A stretch of DNA of 64,000 nt from Lientehia hominis (lineage in GTDB: Bacteria > Bacillota > Clostridia > Lachnospirales > Lachnospiraceae), in assembly GCF_021044755.1 (NCBI RefSeq), contig NZ_JAJNOR010000001.1, forward strand, positions 620,001 to 684,000, in the 5' to 3' direction. Every line of letters starts with the position of its first letter. The first letter of the stretch is position 1. The notes under the pieces were generated by a model. The model did no database searches. It worked only from the letters and a program-made list of their open reading frames with translations, and was not told where the DNA came from. A program made the translations under genes and the position numbers. Positions 25,623 through 33,773 of this stretch are shown here, piece by piece.

Positions 25623-26567
25623 TTGTACATGGAAGAAATTTTGAAGAATGGCGGCCTGACTCTGCTGGCCAAGAGTGACGGCTGCGCGGTCTATCAGCTC
25701 AAAAACGAGACTGGAGACGGAACCATGGCTTTTTATGAGGTGCTGCCCGGCGTCAGCCTGATTTTCAACGACCTTCATATTTCCAGCTGGGAATCCAATT
25801 TTCACACCACGGAGGACTTGTTTTGTATCGACCACTGCCGGGAAGGCAGGCTGGAATATGAGGCCGGACAGGATGTGTTCTCGTATGTGGAGGCCGGAGA
25901 TGTGAAGCTGGACCGCCGGATCAAGCACAGCGGCCATTTTTCGCTGCCTCTCTCCCACTATCACGGTATCACAGTGAGTTTCCATCTGCCGGAGGCTGCG
26001 GGACCGGTATCCGAGGCCATCCCTGAATACCACATGGATTTGTACTCCGTCCAGAAAAAGTACTGTTCTGAATCTCATCCAATGATCCTTCACAACGCGC
26101 CGTCTATTGGACATATCTTTTCGGAGCTTTACGATGTCCCGGCAGCAATCAAGCCTCAATACTTTAGACTCAAGGTCATGGAGCTGCTGCTGTTTTTAGA
26201 TGCGATGGAATGCCCCGACGCACATGTGCAGCCATATTTTTACCGCTCCCATGTGGAGAAGATCAAGGCCATGTATGCACTGATGACCGGAGATCTGGAA
26301 CACCACTACACTATGGAATACCTTTCCCTGCACTTTGATATTCCCCTGACCACCATGAAAAATTGCTTTAAAGGCATGTTCGGCTGTCCGATCAATACCT
26401 ACATGAGAACCTACCGGATGAAGCAGGCCGCCGTCATGCTCCGGGACAGACGGGAACTCAGTGTGGCGGAAGTTTCCGGACTGGTAGGCTACGACAGCGC
26501 GAGCAAATTTGCGGCGGCCTTTAAAGACGTGATGGGCAGAACGCCGCTGGAATACCGGAATAACTGA
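25623..26567 (+). CDS. AraC-family transcriptional regulator
   Basis: The 314-residue protein has an N-terminal effector region of cupin type (about 1-170, with HCREGRLEYEAGQDVF and LSHYHGITVSFHL) and a C-terminal double HTH (about 215-314: MEYLSLHFDIPLTTMKNCFKGMFG, VAEVSGLVGYDSASKFAAAFKDVMG, PLEYR). It starts with TTG at 25623, 7 bases after AAGGAG, or with ATG two codons later. Placed between the ECF importer and an ABC pair, it resembles the YbtA-like activators of siderophore loci that sense the imported chelate. Likely targets are the two GTCCAAACGGTG sites at 22778 and 26595. Confidence 0.9.
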   Translation: MYMEEILKNGGLTLLAKSDGCAVYQLKNETGDGTMAFYEVLPGVSLIFNDLHISSWESNFHTTEDLFCIDHCREGRLEYEAGQDVFSYVEAGDVKLDRRIKHSGHFSLPLSHYHGITVSFHLPEAAGPVSEAIPEYHMDLYSVQKKYCSESHPMILHNAPSIGHIFSELYDVPAAIKPQYFRLKVMELLLFLDAMECPDAHVQPYFYRSHVEKIKAMYALMTGDLEHHYTMEYLSLHFDIPLTTMKNCFKGMFGCPINTYMRTYRMKQAAVMLRDRRELSVAEVSGLVGYDSASKFAAAFKDVMGRTPLEYRNN

Positions 26568-26594
26568 CTTATAATACAGGTCTCAAATTTTTTT

Positions 26595-26654
26595 GTCCAA
26601 ACGGTGCCGAACGGTCAGGCCGGAGCGGAAAATGATAGAAGAATCCTCTATAAT
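26595..26654 (+). promoter_or_regulatory. Activator site and promoter of the ABC pair
   Basis: GTCCAAACGGTG (26595-26606) is followed by CCGAACGG (26607-26614) and CCGGAGCGG, then TATAAT (26649-26654). No good -35 is present, which fits an activated promoter. The distance from GTCC to the -10 box is 54 bases; at the ECF promoter it is 55. Confidence 0.65.
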
Positions 26655-26690
26655 GGAGTGTGGTTAGCATAAGTAAACCACACTCCATTA
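26651..26690 (+). promoter_or_regulatory. Operator F within a 40-base inverted repeat
   Basis: TAATGGAGTGTGGTT and AACCACACTCCATTA are perfect 15-base arms around 10 bases. The centre reads GTTAG-CATAAG-TAAAC, an operator with one mismatch, located at the predicted transcription start of the ABC pair. The RNA would fold into a long hairpin just 27 bases before the ABC start codon. Confidence 0.8.
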
Positions 26691-26717
26691 ATTTACTTTA
26701 GAAAGGAGACCTTCTCT

Positions 26718-28508
26718 ATGAAGAAAAAAGAGGGCTGGATTCAGACGCTGCTTTCCTTTGCGTTGCCCTGCAGGGGAAAAATGACTGTGTCGGTGCTGTT
26801 TGCCATCATCAGCGTGGCGGGCGGCTTTGTCCCATATTTGGGCGTTTACCAGATCATCCGTATGTTTATTGATAAAAATATTACCACGGCTGGATTATTG
26901 CAGTGGTGTGGTGTATGTTTGTCCGGCTATGCAGTTCAAGTGGCGTTTTACGCCTTTTCCACCATGCTGGCCCACATATCGGCTTATACCATCCTGGACG
27001 GCCTGCGCAGGAAAGTGGCAGATCGGCTGATGTATGCAAGCCTCGGAACCGTAATGTCTAAGCCAATCGGGACTCTCAAGAGCACCATTGTAGACCGCAT
27101 TGAGGATATCGAGCCTCCCCTAGCTCACATGATTCCGGAGCTGAGCTCCAATGTGCTGCTTCCTGTTATCGTCGCCGCAGCTTTATTCACACTGGACTGG
27201 CGCATGGGTCTTGCCTCACTGGCCACCGTTCCTGTGGCCCTCATTCCCATGGCAGTCGGAATGAAGACCTACAATTCCAAGTACGCCGGCTATATGGCAG
27301 CCAACGCCAATGTCAACAGCATCATCGTGGAGTATGTCGAAGGAATCGAGGTGGTCAAAGCCTTCAATCAGGCCACCAGCTCCTACGAGAAATTCGCCGG
27401 TTCTGTCCGCTCCTTCAGGGACTTTACTATGGAGTGGTTCAAGGCTACCTGGGCCTCCATGAATCTGTGTCTTTCCATCCTGCCCACCACTTTGTTGGCT
27501 GTTCTGCCTGTGGGGATCCTTCTCTACCGTTCGGGAGACATGGCGCCTGCCAAATTGGCCCTGTGCCTGATGCTCGCTTTAGGTATTGTCGGACCATTAG
27601 TGAAAGCCACCACGTTCATCAATGTCTGCAAATCCATGGAGTATGCCGTTCAGGACACCCGGGAACTGCTGGATATGGAAGAGCTGCCTGAAGCAAAACA
27701 CCCTGCCCAGCTTCACGGCAGCAATATCATCCTGAAGGATGTTTCCTTCTCCTACACTGGAAAAACGCAGGAAGGCGTCCTGCACCACATTGATCTGGAG
27801 ATGCTTTCCGGCACATTTACCGCCTTGGTAGGGCCCTCCGGCTGCGGCAAGTCCACTGTTGCCCGGCTGATCGCCCGCTTCTGGGATGTGACGGAGGGTG
27901 CCGTCTCAATCGGCGGTGTGGATGTCAGAGACATCCCCTTAAAGCAGCTGGCCAATCAGGTGAGCTTCGTTACACAGGACAATTTCCTTTTTGAGTGTTC
28001 CCTGAAAGAGAATATCCGGCTGGGCAAGCCAGCCGCCACCGACGAGGAGGTCTTCGCTGCTGCCAGGGCCGCCCAGTGTGAGGAATTCATCTCCCGGCTG
28101 GAACGCGGCTGGGATACTCCGGCGGGGGACGCGGGGAAACAGCTCTCCGGCGGAGAACGCCAACGCATTGCCATCGCCCGGGCCATCTTAAAAGATTCCC
28201 CCATTGTCATTTTGGATGAAGCGACAGCCTTTACAGACCTCGAGAATGAGGATAAAATTCAACAATCTATTCTGGCTCTTTCCAAGGGAAAGACCCTGCT
28301 GGTCATCGCCCACCGTCTGTCCACGATCCAGAACGCAGATCAGATCGTAGTCCTGCAAAAGGGAGAGATCGTGGACAGAGGCGTGCAGAAGGAGCTGCTG
28401 TCACGCTGCCCGCTGTATCAGAAGCTGTGGCAGGCCCATGTAGGCTCTAAGCACTGGGCGGTCGGTGCCGAAGCCATTAAGATAAAGGAGGAACAGGCTT
28501 ATGTTTAA
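26718..28508 (+). CDS. YbtP/IrtA-like ABC transporter, fused permease/ATPase
   Basis: The 596-residue protein has a six-helix membrane domain (1-330) with the stretch PLAHMIPELSSNVLLPV (residues 135-151), and an ATPase with Walker A GPSGCGKST, Q-loop VTQDNFLF, signature LSGGERQR and Walker B VILDEATAFTDLENE. The ATAF-D-ENE D-loop is typical of the exporter-shaped siderophore importers YbtP and IrtA. It probably forms a heterodimer with the next gene, whose start lies inside its last codons (8-base overlap). It follows GAAAGGAG behind operator F. Substrate inferred: ferric siderophore or heme-type chelate. Confidence 0.88.
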   Translation: MKKKEGWIQTLLSFALPCRGKMTVSVLFAIISVAGGFVPYLGVYQIIRMFIDKNITTAGLLQWCGVCLSGYAVQVAFYAFSTMLAHISAYTILDGLRRKVADRLMYASLGTVMSKPIGTLKSTIVDRIEDIEPPLAHMIPELSSNVLLPVIVAAALFTLDWRMGLASLATVPVALIPMAVGMKTYNSKYAGYMAANANVNSIIVEYVEGIEVVKAFNQATSSYEKFAGSVRSFRDFTMEWFKATWASMNLCLSILPTTLLAVLPVGILLYRSGDMAPAKLALCLMLALGIVGPLVKATTFINVCKSMEYAVQDTRELLDMEELPEAKHPAQLHGSNIILKDVSFSYTGKTQEGVLHHIDLEMLSGTFTALVGPSGCGKSTVARLIARFWDVTEGAVSIGGVDVRDIPLKQLANQVSFVTQDNFLFECSLKENIRLGKPAATDEEVFAAARAAQCEEFISRLERGWDTPAGDAGKQLSGGERQRIAIARAILKDSPIVILDEATAFTDLENEDKIQQSILALSKGKTLLVIAHRLSTIQNADQIVVLQKGEIVDRGVQKELLSRCPLYQKLWQAHVGSKHWAVGAEAIKIKEEQAYV

Positions 28509-30249
28509 GAGTGTCAAACGGATCTTGGATTGGGTGGGACCCTATAAGAAGCGGCTGTATCTTGGCTGCGTGTGTTCCTTTTTCTCTGTCTGGTGTGCCG
28601 CCGGGCCGGTGATGCTGGCGGCCTGGACGCTGGGCCTTATCATCGACAATGCCCAGGGTGGGGTCCCCCTTCCCCCTTCTCTTCCATGGGTTTGTCTTTG
28701 TGGAATTGTGGGCCTTATTCTCCTGCGTTTTTTCTTCTCCTATTGGAAAAACCGGCTCCAGGAGAGCATCGGAACAGAGCGCGCGGCAGAGCAGCGCATT
28801 GACATCGGAGATACTCTCAAGCGGGTGTCTCTGGGCTACTTTGCCAAAAACAACATAGGAGACATTCTTTCCGCGCTGACCACAGAATTGTCCACTCTGG
28901 AACTGCAGAGCATGAAGATGGTGGATGCGGTGGTCAACGGCTATGTCCAAGTGGTGGTCATCATCCTGTGCGTGGGCATGTTCTGCCCGCCGGCCGCCCT
29001 GGCGGCCCTTATCGGCGTACTCCTCTCTGCCTTCGCTCTGCAGGGTATCAGCAGACAGAGCGCTCACACTGCCCCTGTAGCTCACAAAGCTCAGGAGGAC
29101 TTGTCCGGCGCAGCCATTGAATATATTCACGGTCTGTCCGTGGTCAAGTCTTTTGGCCAGGAGGGCGTCTCGGTGGAACGGTTCTGCAGTGCCTGCCGGG
29201 ACAATAAGGAAATCCGTATTATAAATGAATTTGGGTTCGTTCCCTGGAACTGCCTGCACTTGTTCTTTCTGCGGACGGCATCTGTGGGGCTGGTGATGAT
29301 AGCTGCCTGGCAGGCATTGGCCGGAGCACTGGACCTTCCATTCCTCCTCATGGCAGCTCTGTTCTCCTTTACCATTTTCGGCAGCGTGGAAAGTATTAAT
29401 GACGCTGCCCACATCCTGTCCGTTACCGACTCGGTGCTGGGCCGGCTGGCGGAGCTGGATGAAACCAGTTTCATTGATCAAGGCGGCCGGGATGTGCCGC
29501 TGGATTGCTGGGATGTCTCCTTCGATCATGTCTCTTTTAGCTACGGAAAACGGGAAGTCATTCATGATACATCTTTCTTCATACCCCAGAACACTACAAC
29601 TGCCATTGTAGGTCCCTCGGGCAGCGGTAAAAGCACTCTGTGCTCACTATTGACCCGGTTTTACGATGTGAATGCCGGTGTCGTCACCGTGGGCAGCCAC
29701 GACGTGCGGGAATTCACCTGTGACAGCCTGCTGCGAAACATATCCATGGTCTTTCAGAACGTGTACCTCTTCCGCGACACAGTGCGCAATAACATTTGTT
29801 TCGGCCTGCCCGGCGCCACAGAAGAGGAAATCATAGCAGCAGCTAAAGCCGCCCGTTGTCATGAATTCATCATGGCTCTGCCCGACGGTTATGACACTGT
29901 GGTGGGCGAGGGCGGAGGCACCCTTTCCGGCGGTGAGAAACAACGCATCTCCATCGCACGGGCCATGCTCAAAGACGCGCCCATCATCATTCTGGACGAA
30001 GCTACCGCCAGCGTGGACCCAGAAAATGAGCACGAAATCCAGCAAGCCATCTCCGCTCTGGTCCATGGCAAGACCATCATCACCATTGCCCACCGGCTGG
30101 CCACCATTGAGCAGGCGGATCAGATTCTGGTGATGGACAACGGTCGTATCGTCCAGCAGGGCACCCATCAGGAGCTGCTCCAGCAAACAGGCGTCTATCA
30201 GAAGTTTGTCCAAATCCGTCAGCAGGCGGAGGGCTGGAAGCTTGCCTAA
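28501..30249 (+). CDS. YbtQ/IrtB-like ABC transporter, fused permease/ATPase
   Basis: The 582-residue partner has a membrane domain (1-320) and an ATPase with Walker A GPSGSGKST, Q-loop VFQNVYLF, signature LSGGEKQR and Walker B IILDEATASVDPENE, the partner-type D-loop. It ends QKFVQIRQQAEGWKLA, a tail also found as a relic at 33774-33834. Its frame starts before the upstream stop, so the two subunits are made together. No terminator other than the convergent hairpin at 30260 follows. Confidence 0.88.
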   Translation: MFKSVKRILDWVGPYKKRLYLGCVCSFFSVWCAAGPVMLAAWTLGLIIDNAQGGVPLPPSLPWVCLCGIVGLILLRFFFSYWKNRLQESIGTERAAEQRIDIGDTLKRVSLGYFAKNNIGDILSALTTELSTLELQSMKMVDAVVNGYVQVVVIILCVGMFCPPAALAALIGVLLSAFALQGISRQSAHTAPVAHKAQEDLSGAAIEYIHGLSVVKSFGQEGVSVERFCSACRDNKEIRIINEFGFVPWNCLHLFFLRTASVGLVMIAAWQALAGALDLPFLLMAALFSFTIFGSVESINDAAHILSVTDSVLGRLAELDETSFIDQGGRDVPLDCWDVSFDHVSFSYGKREVIHDTSFFIPQNTTTAIVGPSGSGKSTLCSLLTRFYDVNAGVVTVGSHDVREFTCDSLLRNISMVFQNVYLFRDTVRNNICFGLPGATEEEIIAAAKAARCHEFIMALPDGYDTVVGEGGGTLSGGEKQRISIARAMLKDAPIIILDEATASVDPENEHEIQQAISALVHGKTIITIAHRLATIEQADQILVMDNGRIVQQGTHQELLQQTGVYQKFVQIRQQAEGWKLA

Positions 30250-30259
30250 AAAGCAAAAC

Positions 30260-30292
30260 AGCCCTGGCTGACAGCAGATGTCAGTCAGGGCT
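30260..30292. terminator. Bidirectional terminator between convergent operons
   Basis: AGCCCTGGCTGACA and TGTCAGTCAGGGCT pair over 14 bases with one G-T. The downstream T-run is short on plus and better on minus (TTTTGCTTTTT), so both the ABC pair and the minus-strand ECF operon may end here. Confidence 0.75.
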
Positions 30293-30318
30293 TTCAGGAT
30301 AGAAAACCGCAGCAGCTT

Positions 30319-31764
30319 TTATTGCCCGGCAAAAACCACCATCTCGTAATCGCAGCAGCAGCGGACCAGCTCTTGATCATGAGTGATGACAAGGATCGTT
30401 TTCCCTGCTTTTGCTTCAGAACGCAGCACATCTGCAATCTGATTCATACTACCTCCATCTAATCCGCTTGTGGGTTCATCAAAAATGAGTATTTTGCGGT
30501 CAGAAAGTACGCCGCAGGCAATGGAAAGTCTCTGCTTCTGCCCTCCTGACAGGGTGGTAGGATGCGCATCCTTGTAGGCGTACAGTCCTAAATCGTTCAA
30601 CAGTTCCCTAGTCCGCTCCAGGCGTTCTTCCGATCGCTCAGAATGAAGCAGCAGCTCCTCAGTGACACTATTGGTAAAAAATTGAGTACCCGTGTCATTG
30701 GAACTGAACCAAATCTGTCTGCGGCGCTGTCCGGCGCGCCGTTTTTTCCCGCCAATCTCAATCTGGCCGCCGCTTTCCCGCCATAGACCAGACAGAACCA
30801 GAGCCAGACTAGTCTTACCTGCCCCGTTGCGTCCGGTGATCGCTGTGATCTGCCCGGTGTAGGCAGTAAAACTAATATTTCTGAAAATCTCACGGCCCTT
30901 TTTCCTGCAGTAAAGGTTCTGTACCCTAAGTGCGGCAGCCGGAGAACAAGGCGCCGGCGGGTCAGACTTTGTTTCATTCACTTCCCGCAGAACAAGGACG
31001 TCTCCTTTGTATACACCTGCAGTCTCTCCCTCTCTTACCACCCGAAGGCCGGCTTCTTTCCTCTGCTTATCAGATAATCGTTCCATTTCATCCGCATTTC
31101 GTTCCCAACGAATCCGCCCGTCACAGACATAAACAAAACGATCCGCAATACCGTGAAGCCATGACAGCCGGTGCTCGGCAATCACAAGCGTACACCCCTC
31201 TGCTTTAAGCCGCCTGAGTATCACTGCCAGTTCTTCGGCACCTTCATAATCCAGATTTGATGTAGGCTCATCACAGATGTAGATGTTAGGGCGAAGTGCA
31301 TAGACCGATGCGATGGCTGTCCGCTGCTTTTCCCCGCTGGAAAGGACATCCAGATTCCGTTCCCGCAGATGATCCAGAGAAAGTGCATCAATTGCGTAAT
31401 CTGTCCGGCTGCGGATCTCATCTTTTAAGAGTCCGTAGTTTTCACAGGCAAAGGCCACCTCACCCGCCAGCTCCGAAGAAAAGAACTGGCTTCTCGGATC
31501 CTGAAACACGCTGCCCACCTGCTGTCCCACAGCATACAGCGGCAGTTGAGGCAAAGGTGTCTTATTAAGAAAGATGCGGCCTGTGAGCGCTCCAGGATAA
31601 TAGGAAGGGGCCAGTCCGTTTAAAAGCCGCATAATGGTGGTCTTCCCCCCGCCGGAGGGACCTGTCAGCACCACACATTCACCATTTCGGACATTGAGAC
31701 TGATCCCGGACACCCCTTCTTCACTATCGATATAGTGAAAAGAAACATTTTCCATCCGAATCAT
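30319..31764 (-). CDS. ECF transporter double ATPase, second cluster
   Basis: The 481-residue paralogue of 24225-25610 has two ATPase domains: GPSGGGKTT, VFQDPRSQFF, LSSGEKQR and IYICDEPTSNLD in the first; GRNGAGKTS, SSNDTGTQFF, LSGGQKQR and LIFDEPTSGLD in the second. The second Q-loop region has SSNDTG where the family has a Gln, which is unusual. The start MIRMENVSFHY overlaps the T stop as ATGA. A longer frame up to 31827 lies inside the T gene and is rejected. Confidence 0.9.
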   Translation of the reverse strand: MIRMENVSFHYIDSEEGVSGISLNVRNGECVVLTGPSGGGKTTIMRLLNGLAPSYYPGALTGRIFLNKTPLPQLPLYAVGQQVGSVFQDPRSQFFSSELAGEVAFACENYGLLKDEIRSRTDYAIDALSLDHLRERNLDVLSSGEKQRTAIASVYALRPNIYICDEPTSNLDYEGAEELAVILRRLKAEGCTLVIAEHRLSWLHGIADRFVYVCDGRIRWERNADEMERLSDKQRKEAGLRVVREGETAGVYKGDVLVLREVNETKSDPPAPCSPAAALRVQNLYCRKKGREIFRNISFTAYTGQITAITGRNGAGKTSLALVLSGLWRESGGQIEIGGKKRRAGQRRRQIWFSSNDTGTQFFTNSVTEELLLHSERSEERLERTRELLNDLGLYAYKDAHPTTLSGGQKQRLSIACGVLSDRKILIFDEPTSGLDGGSMNQIADVLRSEAKAGKTILVITHDQELVRCCCDYEMVVFAGQ

Positions 31765-32456
31765 ACGCGCACATCTCCTATCCATAAAAACAATCCGGTG
31801 ACAGCCGCCCAGACAAATAACCAGCACCAGTCTATAATACTGGTACGTTTTTCATAGTAGCTTCCCCGTCTGCCGGGGTGCTCCGCTCCACGGGCCACAG
31901 CGGACACCGAGAGCTGATCTGCAATCTGCAGGCAGCGCAGCAGCATAGGAACCAACACATATTCGCAAGATGAAACCGGATGTAACAGCAGCCATGCCGG
32001 GGCCGTCAGCCCCCGGTTACGCATGGAACGTCCAACGCTTTTAAACTCCGCCTTCATGGTGGGGAAGAAACGGAACATGACAAGCAGCCCCAAAATCACA
32101 GGCGTCGGCGTATGGATGCGTGACAGGAAAGCGGCCAGTTCTCCAGGCGGCGTGGTGATCAGGTCAAACCCTACAATAAATACCGCGGACAGATTCCAAA
32201 ACATCAATACATAAAACTCAGAAAAAACGACCATATGCAGTCCGTGATATTGGATCAGATATAAAAGCAGGGTCAGCAGACCATAGAACACCCCCATAGA
32301 ACACAGCAGCCGGAAATTTCTCTGGAAAGCAAGATAGGCCAGGCCCGTTACTGTCAATACAAAGGTCCAAACGGCATCGGCAGTCAATGAAATCCCAAGA
32401 ATCGTACAGCCTAACGCCCAAAGCTTCACGAGTACAGCCAGGTTTCTTCGCTGCAT
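31761..32456 (-). CDS. ECF transporter T component, second cluster
   Basis: The 231-residue membrane protein has about five helices, a coupling helix KAEFKSVGRSMRNRG and the second motif SAVARGAEHPGRR (A-R-G). It overlaps the S stop by one base (TGATG) and the ATPase start by four, so S, T and ATPase are translated as a coupled unit. Confidence 0.85.
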   Translation of the reverse strand: MQRRNLAVLVKLWALGCTILGISLTADAVWTFVLTVTGLAYLAFQRNFRLLCSMGVFYGLLTLLLYLIQYHGLHMVVFSEFYVLMFWNLSAVFIVGFDLITTPPGELAAFLSRIHTPTPVILGLLVMFRFFPTMKAEFKSVGRSMRNRGLTAPAWLLLHPVSSCEYVLVPMLLRCLQIADQLSVSAVARGAEHPGRRGSYYEKRTSIIDWCWLFVWAAVTGLFLWIGDVRV

Positions 32457-33055
32457 CAGAGAACGCCCGCCTTTTTAAAATGCTTATGAATCAATCTGCC
32501 TCCAATCAGGCTCCCCACAAAGCCGCATCCTACGGTAAACAGGATGATAAACACCAGCCATCCGGCAGATGTATAATACTGGACAAAAGAATCAATATAG
32601 CTCTGTTCCATGCCGCTGGAGAGGGCAAAAGCCTCGTACGTATCCCAAAAAAACCAAATGGGCAGTAAATTGACACCGTTATAGAGCAGGCTGGAAACGG
32701 TCCATGCGGCAGTCATTTTCTTTTTGGATTCCCAGCCATTTCTCCAGAGAATTATTTCGCAGATAGTTCCAACAGCCATGTAATAAGGCAGCAGATACCA
32801 ATTACCCATGATCATGAATACAAGACCCAGAATTGTCATGTAGATCAGGGTAACGAAACGCTTATGTACACGGCTGACCATAAGGAAATAGACCGGCGCG
32901 CACAGCAGCATGGTGAACCCCACAGACAAGACCATACTTACAAAATCGTTTGTCATGCAGATCATGTTGACTGCCAGTTGAATAAAGATCATCAGCACCG
33001 TGAGTAATACAGTGGTGACCACATCCTTCACAGACAATTTATTTGTTTTGTTCAT
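32456..33055 (-). CDS. ECF transporter S component, second cluster
   Basis: The 199-residue membrane protein begins MNKTNKLSVKDVVTTVL, ATG at 33055 after AGAAGGTAACG, and has six hydrophobic segments ending FVGSLIGGRLIHKHFKKAGVL, matching the tail of the first S protein. The two are clearly paralogous but diverged, so they may import different molecules. A GAAGGT-type site and the ABC relic gene at 33079 precede it. Confidence 0.85.
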   Translation of the reverse strand: MNKTNKLSVKDVVTTVLLTVLMIFIQLAVNMICMTNDFVSMVLSVGFTMLLCAPVYFLMVSRVHKRFVTLIYMTILGLVFMIMGNWYLLPYYMAVGTICEIILWRNGWESKKKMTAAWTVSSLLYNGVNLLPIWFFWDTYEAFALSSGMEQSYIDSFVQYYTSAGWLVFIILFTVGCGFVGSLIGGRLIHKHFKKAGVL

Positions 33056-33078
33056 ATTCGTTACCTTCTTTCTCATCT

Positions 33079-33330
33079 TTATTTGTATCCTGCGTCTTCC
33101 CCACACTGCCCCTGCCTTCCGGTTTCAAGTCCTCGTCCACTGCTCCCAGTTTCCATCCTATAGCATGCCTGCGGATTCCGAATTGGAATGAGGATATTAG
33201 CCGTCAGTTCCGGAATCATGTGCGCCAATGGAAGCTCCAGTTTTTCTACAGTATCCACCAGCATAGTCTTGAACTTTCCCGATGGTGTATCTAATATGCA
33301 GCCCAATGTGTTATTCTTTGTCTGTTCCAT
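33079..33330 (-). pseudogene. Fragment of YbtP/IrtA-like ABC gene in the leader of the second ECF operon
   Basis: The 83-codon frame starts with its own ATG and AAAGGGG site. Residues 8-49 match residues 105-152 of the ABC protein at 26718 (LELPLAHMIPELTANILIPI against the IEPPLAHMIPELSSNVLLPV type), then the sequence leaves the family. It lies 61 bases downstream of operator G and just before the S gene. Most likely it is what remains of a deleted ABC gene, perhaps kept as a translated leader; a new small gene is less likely. Confidence 0.75.
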
Positions 33331-33390
33331 TTGTTACCCCTTTCCCGTTTTTAATACAGATGCGCTCCGTGTGAGACTGCATCTTTTTTA

Positions 33391-33406
33391 GTTAGTTTAT
33401 ACTAAC
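33391..33406 (-). promoter_or_regulatory. Operator G, GTTAG-N6-CTAAC family
   Basis: GTTAGTTTATACTAAC is a perfect-half-site operator. Its 6-base spacer TTTATA is also the -10 box (TATAAA on minus) of the promoter whose -35 box TTGATT is at 33419-33424, spacing 17. Binding must exclude polymerase. Confidence 0.85.
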
Positions 33407-33424
33407 TTATCTTTAAAAAATCAA
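33396..33424 (-). promoter_or_regulatory. Promoter of the second ECF operon
   Basis: TTGATT, 17 bases, TATAAA on the minus strand, with operator G laid across the -10 box. Confidence 0.7.
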
Positions 33425-33440
33425 GGCTCATTTGAGCCTT
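33423..33440 (-). terminator. Terminator of the TetR relic
   Basis: AAGGCTCA and TGAGCCTT form an 8-base stem, followed on the minus strand by GATTTTTT. It overlaps the last codons of the TetR relic and the -35 box of the ECF promoter. Confidence 0.6.
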
Positions 33441-33636
33441 AAAAACGCGGCAAACTCATTCAAATACTCAATAGCATCGTCTCTTATCATCCCATGGTTT
33501 CAAAAACAACGGTGAAATAGATACTGGTGATTATATGGTGCAGTTCATGGCTGACCATTCCCTCCGGCTTTCAATCAGAATATTTCGTTCCTTCGGAGCA
33601 GCATAGCACTCTTTTTCAGGAAATTCCTTTTTCCAT
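33428..33636 (-). pseudogene. TetR regulator relic
   Basis: Reading the minus strand, short in-frame pieces match the TetR gene at 20407: CCSEGTKYSD (for CCSEGTRYAG), HELHHIITSIYFTVVFETM (for HELHHMITSAYFTAVFETV) and MIRDDAIEYLNEFAAFLRLK before a stop. The ATG (33636) with an AAGGGG site remains, but the HTH is deleted and the frame has at least two breaks, so no regulator can be made. Confidence 0.85.
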
Positions 33637-33670
33637 TGTCACGTTCCCCTTCTTTAAAATAGCAGCGCCA

Positions 33671-33685
33671 TATATCAATGATATA
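33671..33685. promoter_or_regulatory. TetR-type operator before the relic
   Basis: TATATCAATGATATA is a perfect 15-base palindrome 35 bases before the relic start, with the same TATATC-N3-GATATA core as 21061-21075. The surviving TetR may still bind it. Confidence 0.6.
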
Positions 33686-33773
33686 TAGCACTGCTATAAT
33701 ACTTCTGATTCTGCATTTTGTCAATAGATAAAATATGCTTTTAAAAAAGTCAAATAGTATACCTCTTTTGGGT

